This document shows positions 12,098-22,850 of a stretch of DNA of 64,000 bases, one piece after another. The position numbers and the translations under genes are program-made. The notes below the pieces were generated by a model. The model did no database searches and was not told the DNA's origin. It worked only from the letters and a program-made list of their open reading frames with translations. Every line of letters starts with the position of its first letter. Positions within the stretch are counted from its first letter, which is position 1. The stretch comes from Cymbidium sinense (taxonomy: Eukaryota; Streptophyta; Magnoliopsida; Asparagales; Orchidaceae), in assembly GCA_021442155.1 (NCBI GenBank), contig CM038215.1, positions 276,136,413 to 276,200,412 of the forward strand, written 5' to 3'.

Positions 12098-12840
12098 TTA
12101 AAAACCCTAAACTCTAAACTAAAACCTGAACCTTAGACCTAAAACCTGAACCCTAAATCCTAAATCCTAAAACCTTAAACCATGAATCCTAAACCATAAA
12201 ACCTAGGCCCTAAAGCCTAAATCCTAAACCCTAAACCCTAAACCCCAAACCCTGAACCCTAAACTAATCCTAAACCCTAAACCTTAAAAAGCTAAAAAGC
12301 TAAACCTAAAATTAAATAAAAAATAAAACATGAATTCTAAACTAAAAATAACATAAACATAAAATAAAAATAAAATAAACCTAAACCTAAACTAAAATAA
12401 GTTAAATTAAAATAAATAAATCCTAAATTTAAACCTAAAATAAACTAAACCTCAACCAAAACCTAAACCTTAAATAAAATTAAATAAACTTAAAATACAT
12501 GTCAACTAAAATTATAACCAAAAATAAACTTAAACCTAAACCAAAAAAAAATAAAGTAAAACCTAAACCTAAAAATAAAAACAAAATCTAGAACTAGAAA
12601 ATAAAGCAAAAATAAAACTAATCTAAAAAATAAACATAAACCTAAACCTAAACCTAAACCTAAAAAAATAAACTAAAATAAAAAACCTAAACTAAAATAA
12701 ATAAACCAAACTAAATAAAAATAAAAAAAGCAATATAAAAAAAATAAATAAACTAAAATGAATCTAAAATAAACTGAATAACCTTAAACCTACAAATTTA
12801 CTTAATTTTAAAAAATAAAAAATTTTAAAAAATCCATAAC
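12098..12840 (+). repeat. Telomere-derived array with box 8
   Basis: Imperfect CCCTAAA repeats (12,103-12,300), an A-rich block, then box CCTACAAATTTACTTAATTTT (12,789-12,809). No gene. Confidence 0.82.
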
Positions 12841-13019
12841 CCTAAACCCCAGACCATGGACAGCGGACCACTAAACCTATAACTCTAAACAAAACTAAAT
12901 CTTAAAACCATATACCCTGTCAAACCCTAAACATTCTACCTAGGAGGTTCTAAACCCTAAACCCTAGGCATGATTCATACTAACTACTGAGCCCCAGGCC
13001 ACAACCTAAACCTAAACTA
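12841..13019 (+). repeat. G-containing degenerate telomeric block
   Basis: This sits where the CCCTAAA block is expected after box 8, but reads as CCCTAAACCCCAGACCATGG.., CCTAGGAGG, CCCTAGGCATG, GAGCCCCAGGCC mixed with intact CCCTAAACCCTAGG. G is much commoner than in the rest of the array. It may be a diverged telomeric block or a run of sequencing miscalls. Confidence 0.6.
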
Positions 13020-13794
13020 AATAAAACCTAAATTCAAATAAAATAAAATAAATAAAATAATAAAAACATAAACTAAAACATAAACCTAAACTTTAACCTA
13101 AATGTAAAAATATAATTAAATAAAAAATGAAAACCTAAACCTAAAAATAAAATAAACCTAAAAATAAAATAAAAACTAAATGTAAAATAAAAATAAAATA
13201 AACCTGAAATAAAATAAAATAAAAACCTTAACCTAAAAAAATAAACCTGAAAATAAAACCTAAATATAAATAGAAAATAAAACCTAAACTCTAAATTAGA
13301 AAAAAAAATATAACCTAAAATAAACATAATAAAATAAACTTAAACCTAAGCTAAAATAAACTAAACTAAAATAAATAAAACCTAAACATAAAATAAACTA
13401 AACCTAAACCCTAAACTGTATAATATAAAATAAACTAAAAATAAACTTAAACCTAAACTTAAAAATAAAACCTAAAAATAAACCTAAAATAAAAACCTAA
13501 AACCTAAACCTAAAAAAATAAGATAAAAATCATAAACCTAAATGTAAAAATAAAAAATAAAACATTCACCTAAAAAGTAAAATAAAAATAAAACTAAACT
13601 AAAAAATAAACATAAACCTAAACTTAAAAAATAAACTAAAATAAATAAACCTAAAATAAATAAATTAAACTTAAACATAAACCTAAATAAAAATAAAAAT
13701 AAAAGTAAAAGAAAATAATAATAAACAAAATAAACTAAATAAACCTAAACCTATCGGTTAACTTAATTTATTTTTTGAAATAAAAGCAAACCTA
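13020..13794 (+). repeat. A-rich array block ending in box 9
   Basis: CCTAAA/AAATAAA words with almost no G, ending in box CCTATCGGTTAACTTAATTT (13,750-13,769). The minus-strand Phe/Tyr-rich frame (13,073-13,327) is a composition artefact. Confidence 0.82.
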
Positions 13795-14135
13795 AATCCT
13801 AAACCCTACCTACTGAACCAAATACAAAACTACAACCTCTACATCCCTAAACATTAAACCCCTAATCAAAAAAACCATGAGATCCTAAAACCCAGGCCCT
13901 GAAACCCACACCGTAGTACCCTAGGCCCTAAACTCTAGGCCTAAAGATCCTGAGCCATGCCCACTACCCACACAACCTACCCTGAACTGATCCTTAACCT
14001 TAAAAACCAAAAGCCTTAAGCACAGGCACTGAGCCACAGGCCCTAAACCCACCCTGACCTAACCCTAGGCCCACAAGCTCACAAACCCTAGCCCTGGCCT
14101 GGGCATGCCCCCACAACCTGAACTAATCAAACCTA
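13795..14135 (+). repeat. G-containing degenerate telomeric block
   Basis: CCCTAAA-like words mixed with CCCAGGCCCTGA, CCTAGGCCC, GATCCTGAGCC and CCTGGCCTGGGC. It lies after box 9, the expected place for a CCCTAAA block. No coding potential. Confidence 0.6.
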
Positions 14136-15110
14136 ATATATATATAACAAACCTAAACTGGATAAAATAAACTAAAATAAAATAAAATATAAACTAAAAC
14201 TAAACCTAAAAGATTAAAATTAAAATTAAAATAAAATAATGTAAAACCTAAAATAAACTAAAAAATAAGATAAAACAAAGAATTGAAATCATTAATAAAA
14301 TTAAAATTAAACGTAAATTAAAAATAATAAAATAAAAACTAAATAATGACCTAAACTTATAAAATAAACCTAAATATAAATATAAAATAAATCTTAAACC
14401 CTAAACTAAAAAAACCTAAGCCTAACATAAAAATAATATAAATGTAAACTTAAACTAAAATAAATTAAACTAAAATAAATAAAACCTTAACCTAAACCTA
14501 AAATAAACTAAACTAAACTTGAACCTAAACTAACTAAAATAAAATAAACTAAACCTAAACTAAAAATAAAACCTAAAATAAACCTAAAATAAAACCTAAA
14601 ACCTAAACCTAAAAGAATAAAATAAAAAACCTAAACCTAAACATAAAAATTAAAAGTAAAACCTAAACCTAAAAAGTAAAATAAAAATAAAACTCAACTA
14701 AAAAATAAACCTAAACCTTAAAAAAACTAAAATAAAATTCCTAAACTAAAATAAATAAACCTAAAATAAATAAACTAAAATAAATAAAAATGAAAAATAA
14801 ACCTAAGTAAAAATAAAAAAATAAAAAAAAACTAAATAAACCTAAACCTACTAGTTTACTTAATTAAAAAAACCTTAAACCCTAAATCCTAAACCCCAAA
14901 CCCAAAACCTAAAACTAACTCTAAACCTAAACCTACAACCCTGTAACCTAAACCCACTAATCCAACCCTAAACCCTAAAGCATAAACATTAAAATCCTAA
15001 ACCCCTCTCCAAAACACTAAACCCCACACCCTACTCCCTAACCACCAAAACCTAAACCAAATTAAATCTAAATTAATGAAATAAATTAAAAAATAAACCT
15101 AAACCCTAAG
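14136..15110 (+). repeat. Telomere-derived array with box 10 and a partial GR-RBP leader
   Basis: An A-rich block ends in box CCTACTAGTTTACTTAATT (14,847-14,865). An imperfect CCCTAAA block (14,874-15,050) and a shortened leader (AAATTAATGAAATAAATT, AACCTAAACCCTAAG) lead into copy 5. No gene. Confidence 0.82.
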
Positions 15111-15597
15111 AATGGGCAGAACCTTGATAACAAGAACATCACTATCAAGTAGGCTTAGTCTAGATCTGGTAGTGGAGGCGATGGCCGAGGCAATGATTAT
15201 CATAGTGGTGGTGAGGGGTTTGGTGGTGCTAGTGGATATGGAGGTGGTGGTCAGAGCAGTGGTAGTTATGGAGGCAAGAAGAGTGTTAGAGGTTACAACC
15301 GTAGTGGTGGGGAAGAGAGAGATCATGGATATGATGGTGGGTCTCGCTATTCGAGAGGCTGGGGTGGTTTTGATGAGAACTAGAGAAATTAAAGAAGGGC
15401 CAATCCGATCTATTGCTTATGGAACTGTGTCTTTACAGTGGAGATGATTCTAATTATCTAGGGTTTTTGATTAACTCTATGTGTGCTTATTTCTTATATA
15501 TGTCGTCTCTTGTGTCTTAGGAAACTTGTTGTGTTACTTGGTTGATGAAATTGAAAAGAAGAAATGTTGAATCTAAATTTATTCTCTGTTAAAAAGA
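15111..15597 (+). pseudogene. GR-RBP retropseudogene copy 5
   Basis: Reads NGQNLDNKNITIK, stop, A, stop, SRSGSGGDG, so it carries the shared TAG and an extra TAG for Gln of AQSR. The glycine-rich tail follows (GGGQSSGSYGG, RGYNRSGGEERDHGYDGGSR, YSRGWGG) to TAG and TAA, then the 3' UTR and the end TTCTCTGTTAAAAAG. The many G-to-A changes (GGT to AGT, GAG for GGG) suggest age. The frames at 15,112-15,447 (+) and 15,099-15,326 (-) are shadows. Confidence 0.86.
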
Positions 15598-16060
15598 AAT
15601 CAAAAACCTTAAGCCTTAAACTAAAGATGAACTTACCCTAAACCCCACCCTGTCCTAAAGCCCCTAAACCACATATCTAAAACTAACCCCCAACCAATCC
15701 TAACCCTAAACTGCAACCCTAAACCCTAAAACTATAAATCCTACATTATAAACTAACCACCACTAAATCTTAAACTCTACCATAAACATAATCCTACATG
15801 ACCTAACCCACCCACCCCACACTAAACTGGGCCCTACTACCACACTGAGCCCTAAAAACTCAAGGCCCACACCTGTTGGCACCCTGAGCCCTCCTCTACC
15901 ACAACCTGACTGGGCCCTATCCTAAATCTGAGCCCACTCATTTTGATCACTAAACCCACCCTGAGCCAACACCTGGAGTCCTAAACTGAGCTGACCCTAA
16001 ACCACCCTGGGCTAAACCCTATATATGCCTAAACCCTAAAAGCTAAACTTGATCCTAAAC
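15598..16060 (+). repeat. G-containing degenerate telomeric block after copy 5
   Basis: After about 120 bases of imperfect CCCTAAA repeats, the text becomes CACTGAGCCCTAAAA, CACCCTGAGCCCTCC, TGACTGGGCCCTATCC, CACCCTGGGCTAAACCC. The block is C-rich with regular CCCTGAG and CCCTGGG words. This is the clearest example of its kind in the window. Confidence 0.62.
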
Positions 16061-16837
16061 TAAATACCTAAAATAATATATGTAAAAAAGCCTGAAACCT
16101 GGGTAAAATAAAATAATAAAAAATAAAACTAAACTAAAAGAAAACCTAACATAAAAAAATAATGTAAAAAAAAAAATAAAATAAAGAGCTTGATAACATA
16201 AAACTAAGAATAAAAGGCAATAAATTAAACTAAATGTAAATAAAATAAAATAAACTAAAATAAAAAATAAAATAAAATAAAATAATAACAAACCTAAAAT
16301 AAACCTAAAAATAAAAAAAATGAAACCTAAACCCTAAACTTAAAAAAACCTAAACATAACATAAAAATAAAATAAACAAAAAAAAACCTAAAACAAAACT
16401 AAAAGAAATTAAACTAAAATCAATAAAACCTAAACCTAAACCAAAAATAAACTAAACCTAAAGTTAAACCTAAATTAAATAAAATAAAAAAAACTAAAAA
16501 TAAACATAAACCTAAGCTAAAAAAATAAAACCTAAAAATAAACCTAAAATAAAAACCTAAAACCTAAACCTAAAAAAAATAAAATAAAAACCTAAACCTA
16601 TAAATAAAAAATAAACCTTAAAAAAATAAAAATAAATAAAAATAAAACTCAACTAAAAAATAAACCTAAACCTAAACCTAAACCTAAACCTTAAAAATAA
16701 ACTAAAATAAAAAACTTAAACTAAAATAAATAAACCTAAAATAAATAAATTAAAATAAATAAAAATAAAAACTAAACTTAAATATAAAGAAAAAATAAAA
16801 TAAATTAAAATAAATAAAAAAATAAACTAAATGGAAC
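16061..16837 (+). repeat. A-rich array block upstream of copy 6
   Basis: AAATAAA/CCTAAA words in the standard order. The block runs up to ATAAACTAAAT, where a box would be expected, and is cut there by the 5'-truncated GR-RBP copy. The minus-strand Phe/Leu-rich frame (16,055-16,291) is not a gene. Confidence 0.8.
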
Positions 16838-17132
16838 TGTAGTGTGGTGGAGGGAGAGATCAGGGATATGATTGTGGATCCCGCTATTCGAGAGGCCGGG
16901 GTGGTTTTAATGGGAACTAGAGAAACTGAAGAAGGGTCGCTCCAATCTGCTGCTTATGGAACTCTCTTTATAGTGGAGACAGTTCTAGTTATCTAGGGTT
17001 TTTGTTTTTCTCTATGCATGCTCATTTTTTATCAATGTCATCGCTTGTGTCTTAAAAAACTTGGTATGTTACTTGGTTGATGAAATCGAGAAGAAGAAAT
17101 GTTGAATCTGAATTTATTCTCTGTAAAAAAAA
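16838..17132 (+). pseudogene. GR-RBP retropseudogene copy 6 (5'-truncated)
   Basis: It starts inside the tail (GTAGTGTGGTGGAGGGAGAG), close to where copy 3 starts but not identical. It keeps RDQGYDCGSRYSRGRGGFNGN, a stop, the UTR landmark CTCTATGCATGCTCATTTTTT and the end TTCTCTGTAAAAAAAA. Its left neighbour is the A-rich block exactly where box DNA is expected, so this insertion or recombination joint replaced the box. Confidence 0.84.
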
Positions 17133-18696
17133 CCCCAAAAACCCTAAACCCTAAAATAAAACCTTGAAAACCCAAAAAAACCCTAAATCTTGAACCTTAA
17201 ACCCTAAACCCTAAAATTAACCATAAACCCTAAACCCTAAGCTTACAGCTCTAAATCTACAACCCTAAACCCTAAATTCTAAACCCTAAGCCCTAAAAAA
17301 CCCTAAATCCACCCAAAAATAACCCTAAAGCCTAAACTTTAAACTTTAAAACCTAAATCCTAAACCTTAAACCCTAATCGCTAAACCCTAAACCTAACCC
17401 CTAAATCCTACATCCTTAAAACCCTAAACCCTAAAACTCTAAAGTTACTCTAAACCCTAAACTCTAAACCCTAAAAACTCTAAACCCTAAAGCCTAAACC
17501 CTAAACCCTAAGTTAACCATAAACTCTAAACCCTAAAACCCAAAACCCTAAAGCCTAAAAACTAAACCCTAAGTTAACCCTAAACCCTAAAGACTAAACC
17601 CTAAACCCTCAAAACCCTAAACCCTAAACCCTAAACCCTCAAAACCCAAAACCCTAAAGCCTAAACACTAAACCTTAAACCCTAAAACCTAAACCCTAAC
17701 CCTAAACCCTAAACCTTAAAACTATAAACCTCAAACCCTAAAGCCTAAACCCTAAACCCTAAATTCTATACCCTAAAAATCTAATAACTTAAACTGTAAC
17801 TACATAAAACATATAAATTAAGTATATAAAAAACCTAACCCAAAATAAAATAAAATAAAAAATATAAATAAACTAAAATAAAATAAATAAAAACCTAAAC
17901 TAAAAAAATAAATAAATTAAACCTAAGAATAAAAAACTTAAATAAAAATAAAAACAAAAAAATAATCCTAAAATAAAATAAAAGAACTAAATAAAAACCT
18001 AAACCTAAAAAGAAAGCTAAAAATAAAATTGAAAAATAAATAAAAAATAAAACTTAAACCCTAAACTAAAAAAAATTATAACCTAAAATAAAAATAAAAT
18101 AAACCTGAAGCTAAACTAAAATAAACTAAACTAAAATAAATAAAATCTAAACCTGAACCTAAAGTAAATAAAACCTAAACCTAAACCTAAACTAAATAAA
18201 AAAAATAAACTACAAATAAACCTAAACCCTAACCTAACAAAAAAATAAACCTAAAATAAAAACCTAAAACCTAAACCTGAAAAAGAAAATAAAAACATAA
18301 ACCTAAACCTAAAAATAAAAAATAACCTAAACTTAAAAAATAAAATAAAAATAAAACTCAACTAAAGAATAAACCTAAACCAATAAAATAAACTAAAATA
18401 AAAAACATAAACTAAAATAAATAAAACTTAAATAAATAAACTAAACTAAATAAAAATAAAAAAATTAATCCTAAAACCCTAAACACTAAACCCTCATCCC
18501 TAAACCCTAAAACCTAAATCGTAAACCCTAAACCCTAAACCCTAAACCCTAACCCTTAAAACTGTAAACCCTAAACTCTAAAACCTACAACTCTAAACCC
18601 AAAACCCTAAAACCCAAACCCTAAACCCTAAACCCTAAACCCTAAATTAACCCTAAAACTATCCCGAAACCCTAACCCAAAATCTTAAAACCTAAA
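17133..18696 (+). repeat. Telomere-derived array: long CCCTAAA block, A-rich block, second CCCTAAA block
   Basis: 17,140-17,770 is one of the longest CCCTAAA-type stretches, with phase slips such as AACCCTAAAGCC and TTAACCCTAAACCC. An A-rich block follows (17,780-18,470), ending without a recognisable box. Another CCCTAAA block (18,475-18,695) includes about four near-perfect heptamers around 18,520-18,555. No gene. Confidence 0.83.
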
Positions 18697-18815
18697 CCTT
18701 GAATAAAGATGTTATTAGGAGTAGATCTAAAGAATGACCTAATTCTATCATAGTTATGGCAGCTAATGAAAATGTCTTCAAGAGACATTACCTTGACTAT
18801 TAGAGATTTGAATAC
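18697..18815 (+). pseudogene. Probable decayed GR-RBP fragment (copy 13)
   Basis: Short matches appear in the right order: AACCTTGA, AGTAGATCT, GAATGACC, TTATGG, AATGTCTT, AGAGACATTA, TATTAGAGATTT. The good copies have AACCTTGA, TCTAGATCT, GAATGACC, TTATGG, TGTCTT, AGAGACAATTA and TATCTAGGGTTTTT at these places. Nearly the whole glycine-rich tail is missing. A chance assembly of short matches cannot be excluded without an alignment. Confidence 0.4.
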
Positions 18816-19984
18816 CCTAAACTCTAACCCTAAATCAAATCATAATACCATATATTAAGTATAATGTAGCATCATATATTAGAGCATGTAGTGATGTGTT
18901 TTGGGATGTTATAAGATGTTTTGAAATGTTTTAGTATATTATAGTATTGTGCCCTATAGTCTATATGAATATAAATAATAAAAAATATTGATTTAATAAA
19001 TCAAATGAAGAAATTTGTTAAATTTGTAGTGGGAATTATGTTGTAGTACCAAAGGTGTGCTACGCCACTTATAGTCTAGAAGGTAAGATTTTATGTTCAA
19101 AATAAATATTATATGTTATAGCATAGTATAACATCATATATCATAATATATTGTTCTACAAATTTTAAATTTTTTTAGTATTTTACAATCATGAAGTCAA
19201 GCCTACACTAGAATTATTAATAAAAATGTTGATTTAGACTTCAAAATGGTGGAATTTGACCAAATTCATAATTGGTAGAGCATGTCATAATAATACATTA
19301 TTTTAATTTAAAATATGCAAGTGATATGACTAAAATATATAGTTTTTTATTGTTTTGACTAATTTTATGATTTTTCATCTTAAGCAATCCCTTGTGAAGT
19401 CATATGTAATATAATATACTATAATATGTTATAGTGTATTATAATATATGATGCCATAACATAATGTAGCGTCAAGCATTATAGCATATTATTGTGTATT
19501 ACTACTTGTTGTTTAGCATATTTTTGTTTATTATTGTATGATTTAGTAGAGTTTGTATTGGTATAATTCATAAAAATTCTAATTTATAGGCTAAGATGAA
19601 GGGATTTGGCCAAATTTAAGGTAAGCTATAGGGAACATAATTGGGGGTGTGCTATTGTGTGTCATTTAATCAAAAGATTGGAATTTTGCATCCAAAATAA
19701 ATGTTCATTTTTCATCCAAATTTTTTAAATTTATTTCTTAAAGTGATTCATTTTAAGGTTTAATGTAAGATAATATATTATATGAAAACATTTTAAAATA
19801 TAATATACATAATAGTATAACTTCACATATATATGAATGTGGTGGTGTGCTACTAAATGTTATTGTACATTTTATTATATTTTACTTTTGCTATAATACA
19901 TTGGGTCAAAACTCACAAAAATGTTAATTTGAAGGTTGAGATGAAATATTTTGGCCAAATTCACGACACACACCAAGAATAAAC
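18816..19984. repeat. AT-rich diverged tandem repeat, period roughly 345 bp
   Basis: A module reading AA(A/T).TT.ATTT...(15-25 bases)..TTTG.CCAAATT recurs at about 18,975, 19,218, 19,571 and 19,913. It is followed by TTTTATGTTCAAAATAAAT or TTTTGCATCCAAAATAAATG, and then by AT-rich DNA with TATTATAGTGTATTATA-like words (18,850, 19,415-19,510, 19,790). Spacings are about 243, 353 and 342 bases, so one unit is shortened. There is no open frame or match to the telomeric vocabulary. It could be a satellite or a piece of a Ty3 LTR. Confidence 0.5.
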
Positions 19985-20790
19985 TTTTAGGGGGTGACAT
20001 TTCTAATACCGCCTTGATCATCTCTAGATCAATTTTGATTCCCTGGTATCAGACAACAAACTAAAGGAATATCCCTAAAGCTACTCTGAATGGACACTTC
20101 TGGGTGTTCATTTTAAGGTTAAATTGTCTTAACTGTTCGAAAACTATCTCAAGTCAAAGAGATGGTCTTCCTTTTATCTACTTTTGACCATGAAATAATT
20201 GACATATCACTTAACTTGATGATGAATGAGTTCATTGAAGATTCGAGTACTAGCCAGTTCGTATGAAGCACCAGCATTTTTAAGACTAAAGGCATGACCT
20301 TATAGCAATAGATTTTGATCGGGGTTCTAAAAGTAGTGTATCTTTCATCGTCGGGGGCTATCTTTATTTGGTTATATCCAAATAAACCATTCATGAAAGA
20401 GAAGACTACATGAGATGAGGTAATGTGCACCATCAGCTCCAGCATTGGTAGTGAGAATTCATCTTTTGGATATACCGTATTTAAATCCCTAAAATTGACG
20501 CATAAGTGAATTTGGCCAATCTTTTTCTTAACTGGGATGGCACTGGCTAACTAGGTAGGGTATTTTTCTTCCTAAATGAGGCCAGCATCGATCAATTTCT
20601 TGACTTGAAAAATGACCTATTGTTCTATGTCTAATCGTATACGTCTAGGAGTTTGCTTGCTAGGGTTAGTAGTAAGCCTATTGCTAGTTTATGGACTACT
20701 AAGTCAAGAGCCAATCCAGGAATCTCTTCATAACTCCATGCAAAGCAGTTCTTAAACTCAGTCAATAGCCTAACAAATTCATTGGTTTCA
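19985..20790 (-). pseudogene. Ty3/gypsy reverse transcriptase fragment (Tat/Ogre-like)
   Basis: Read from 20,790 leftwards this gives NEFVRLLTEFKNCFAWSYEE, PGLALDLVVHKLAIG, then RRIRLDIEQ.VIFQVKKLIDAG, PVKKKIGQIHLCVNFRDLN, YPKDEFSLPML, FSFMNGLFGYNQIKIAPDDE, FRTPIKIYCYKVMP, then after a frameshift near 20,280 SLKNAGASYE, YVNYFMVKS and QFNLKMNTQKCPF. This order is typical of Ty3/gypsy RT, and FAWSYEExPGL is typical of plant Tat-type elements. The first catalytic Asp (FMDG in the family) is Asn and the YVDD box reads YVNY, so the enzyme is dead. Several stops are present. RNase H and integrase are not visible to the left, where AT-rich DNA begins. Confidence 0.85.
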
Positions 20791-20819
20791 ATTTCATTCA
20801 ATAAAGAACTGATGTATGT

Positions 20820-21292
20820 TCAGTGTGGATCTTCTTTAGTTCCTAAGTCGATTTTCTTGAGGTCATCGATAGTTGACTTGATCTCTTCTTTGAGCTCTAG
20901 CTGTGCATTTTCTACTTCAAAATCATTTGGATCATCTGAAGTTTCTAAGCATAGCTCCTCATATGAGTTAATGTGATTTGAAAAGAACCTATCTGATTCT
21001 AAATGATTGGTGATCACTAAGAAATAATTATCATCATTGACTAGACCCACTATACCAAATTTTAGTCTCAACCTTGATTGAGAGCTTTGCATTTGTTCTT
21101 CCTTATTCTTTCAAAATAGTCTGACCTATGCTTTGACCAAGTATTTGGGATTAACCCTTTCTTTGCTAAATTATGAACACAAGACAAGTACCAATCAAAA
21201 GGTAAATCTATTAAATCTTTATATGAATCATCCTCAAGTTCTACATCAATTTCATGATTTGAGGATGATGTTCCTTGAACCTCAGTCTTCAC
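20820..21292 (-). pseudogene. Ty3/gypsy pol linker between protease and RT
   Basis: Two overlapping frames (21,068-21,292, then 20,820-21,092) read in the same direction as the RT. They contain KKGLIPNTWSKHRSDYF and a Glu/Asp-rich stretch ending STIDDLKKIDLGTKEDPH. An acidic linker ending in an (I/V)NLGxxxxP-like motif just before the RT leader is common in plant Tat-type polyproteins. The frame change between the two parts marks a small indel. The plus-strand frame at 20,782-20,976 is a shadow. Confidence 0.6.
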
Positions 21293-21299
21293 ACTATGG

Positions 21300-21754
21300 A
21301 TGACTTAGGGGCTTAACTACCAAACCCTTAACTTTTTGAGAGGAAAGTGGGGTTAGAGCTAAGATTCCCAACTGATGCCTAACTATTTCACATATAGACT
21401 TGGATACACTTATGCTTTAGTTTGGAGGCTGGTCTTCATTGCTATTTGGCTCAAGATTCACCTCCAAGGGAACCTACTCCTGAGAAGAGCTGGCTGGTGT
21501 GTTACCCATTTAAGGTTCATCCTATGAACTAGATTCTAAGTCTATGTGGATAACAGGTCTACTCGTAGTAGTTGGGACATATCTTCTATTGGGTGGCCAA
21601 TAAAGAGGTTTTCCACCCCTAAGACTGCCTCTCAATGGGCCTCTTCCTTTGCTTAGTGTAGGTCAGGTCGTCATACCCATACGTTCGAATGAATGGAATT
21701 TAATGTCATGCTTCACTTCCTCCTCCAAGTTTATTTCCGCTCCCTTTTATTTTC
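21300..21754 (-). other. Probable Ty3/gypsy polyprotein remnant, no motif recognised
   Basis: This lies between the protease-like and linker segments of the same minus-strand element and keeps the same moderate base composition. I found no confident domain; stops break every frame. Confidence 0.4.
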
Positions 21755-22160
21755 TTATTCATTTTCACTTTTCTTTTCTTTTTCTTTTTCTATTTCTTTT
21801 TCTTTTTCTTTTTCTTTTTTTATTTTTAAACTTCGGCCAAGTTCGTAAGAATAGACTTGTTGATTTTGAGGGAGGTAGTAAGCTGCATCCTCATATATGT
21901 CAACCTCATGAACTGTAAATAACTTGAGATCTCCTTTGACACAATAGATAATCCCACGTCTCATAAACTTCATACACTGATGTAGAGAGGATGGAACTAT
22001 GTTGTTCTCATGTATGCATAGTCTTCCAAACAAATCGTTAAAAGATGTATCCGAGTCTATAATGTGAAACTTGGCTTCGGTCTTCTAATCATCTATCTCT
22101 AAGGGCAACACTATGGAGCCTAAGGATTGTTGACCTCACTTCTGGACTGTGGATTCAATC
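21755..22160 (-). pseudogene. Ty3/gypsy protease-proximal segment with Lys/Glu-rich tail
   Basis: Leftwards from about 22,115 it reads LGSIVLPLEIDD, then AKFHIIDSDTSFNDLFGRL, HENNIVPSSLHQCMKFM, VDIYEDAAYYL. This matches the segment following the retropepsin core of plant Ty3 elements (F.VxDxxxSYNxLLGRxWIH......SSLHQ). The expected Trp of GRPWIH is Cys here (GRLCIH). It ends in an alternating Lys/Glu stretch (about 21,775-21,830), which reads as a TTTCTTTTTC simple repeat on the + strand. The catalytic DTG or DSG triad itself was not found. Confidence 0.7.
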
Positions 22161-22445
22161 TTCCCATCTTAGACTTAGGAGACTTCTAGACACTAAGACT
22201 TCCCTAGTCATAAAACACTTCTAACAATTAGGTAAATTAACTTAAGCCTAAAGACTTAGAAGGGTTAACTATAGGATTATTATGCCTATGGGGGTTAGGA
22301 TAATCCACCTACCCTACAACCCAAATCCAATCCATGTTCACCATCTCAAACCAAACCTCAAGTTCAGTTCAAACATCAAATTCAAATCTAAATCCAAACC
22401 CAAATTCCAAAACCAAATGATTGAATCCCATGATCAAATCCAACC
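22161..22445. other. Unassigned DNA between the gypsy fragment and C/A-rich spacer
   Basis: Non-telomeric and moderately GC, with TTAGACTTAGGAGACTTCTAG and similar CTTAG words. It is probably still part of the minus-strand Ty3 element (upstream of protease), but nothing is recognisable. Confidence 0.3.
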
Positions 22446-22850
22446 TTAAAACCCTTCCTAAGCCATATTACCTATCCCATGGACTTAGCCAAATCTTAAT
22501 CCAAATCAATCCAAAATCAATTGATTTTCTCATAATAAATTTATATCTTCAATCATCTTCCTAAATATGAATCAAATCTACATTCAAATGATCAAAAGTA
22601 AATCAAACTAAATCAAATTAAATCAAAACCCTTCCTAAGCCATATGACCTAACCCATGGACTTAGCCAAATATTAATCCAAATCAAACTCAATTGATTTT
22701 CTCACAAATAAAATATACATTTTAAATCATCAAAACTAAATCAAACCAAATCAAAATCCAAACCTAAATACATGACCCAACTCCATTGACTTAGCCAAAT
22801 TCCTTCATTACAAAACCCAAATTGAATTGATTTTCTCATGAATCAATCAT
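22446..22850. repeat. Three-copy diverged tandem repeat, unit about 140-180 bp
   Basis: The segment CCTTCCTAAGCCATAT.ACC..CCCATGGACTTAGCCAAAT.TTAATCCAAATC, ending TTGATTTTCTCA.AA, occurs at about 22,450-22,540 and 22,628-22,715. A third, poorer copy (CCATTGACTTAGCCAAAT, TTGATTTTCTCATGAATC) lies at about 22,775-22,845. Confidence 0.65.

Noticed and set aside
13073..13327. Phe/Tyr-rich minus-strand frames in A-rich blocks (also 16,055 and 40,418)
   Set aside because: TTTATTTTA reads as FYFI in any frame lacking stops; it is a composition effect.
21649..21918. Plus-strand protein with Phe/Leu repeat
   Set aside because: It is the antisense of the Lys/Glu-rich tail of the minus-strand Ty3 element.
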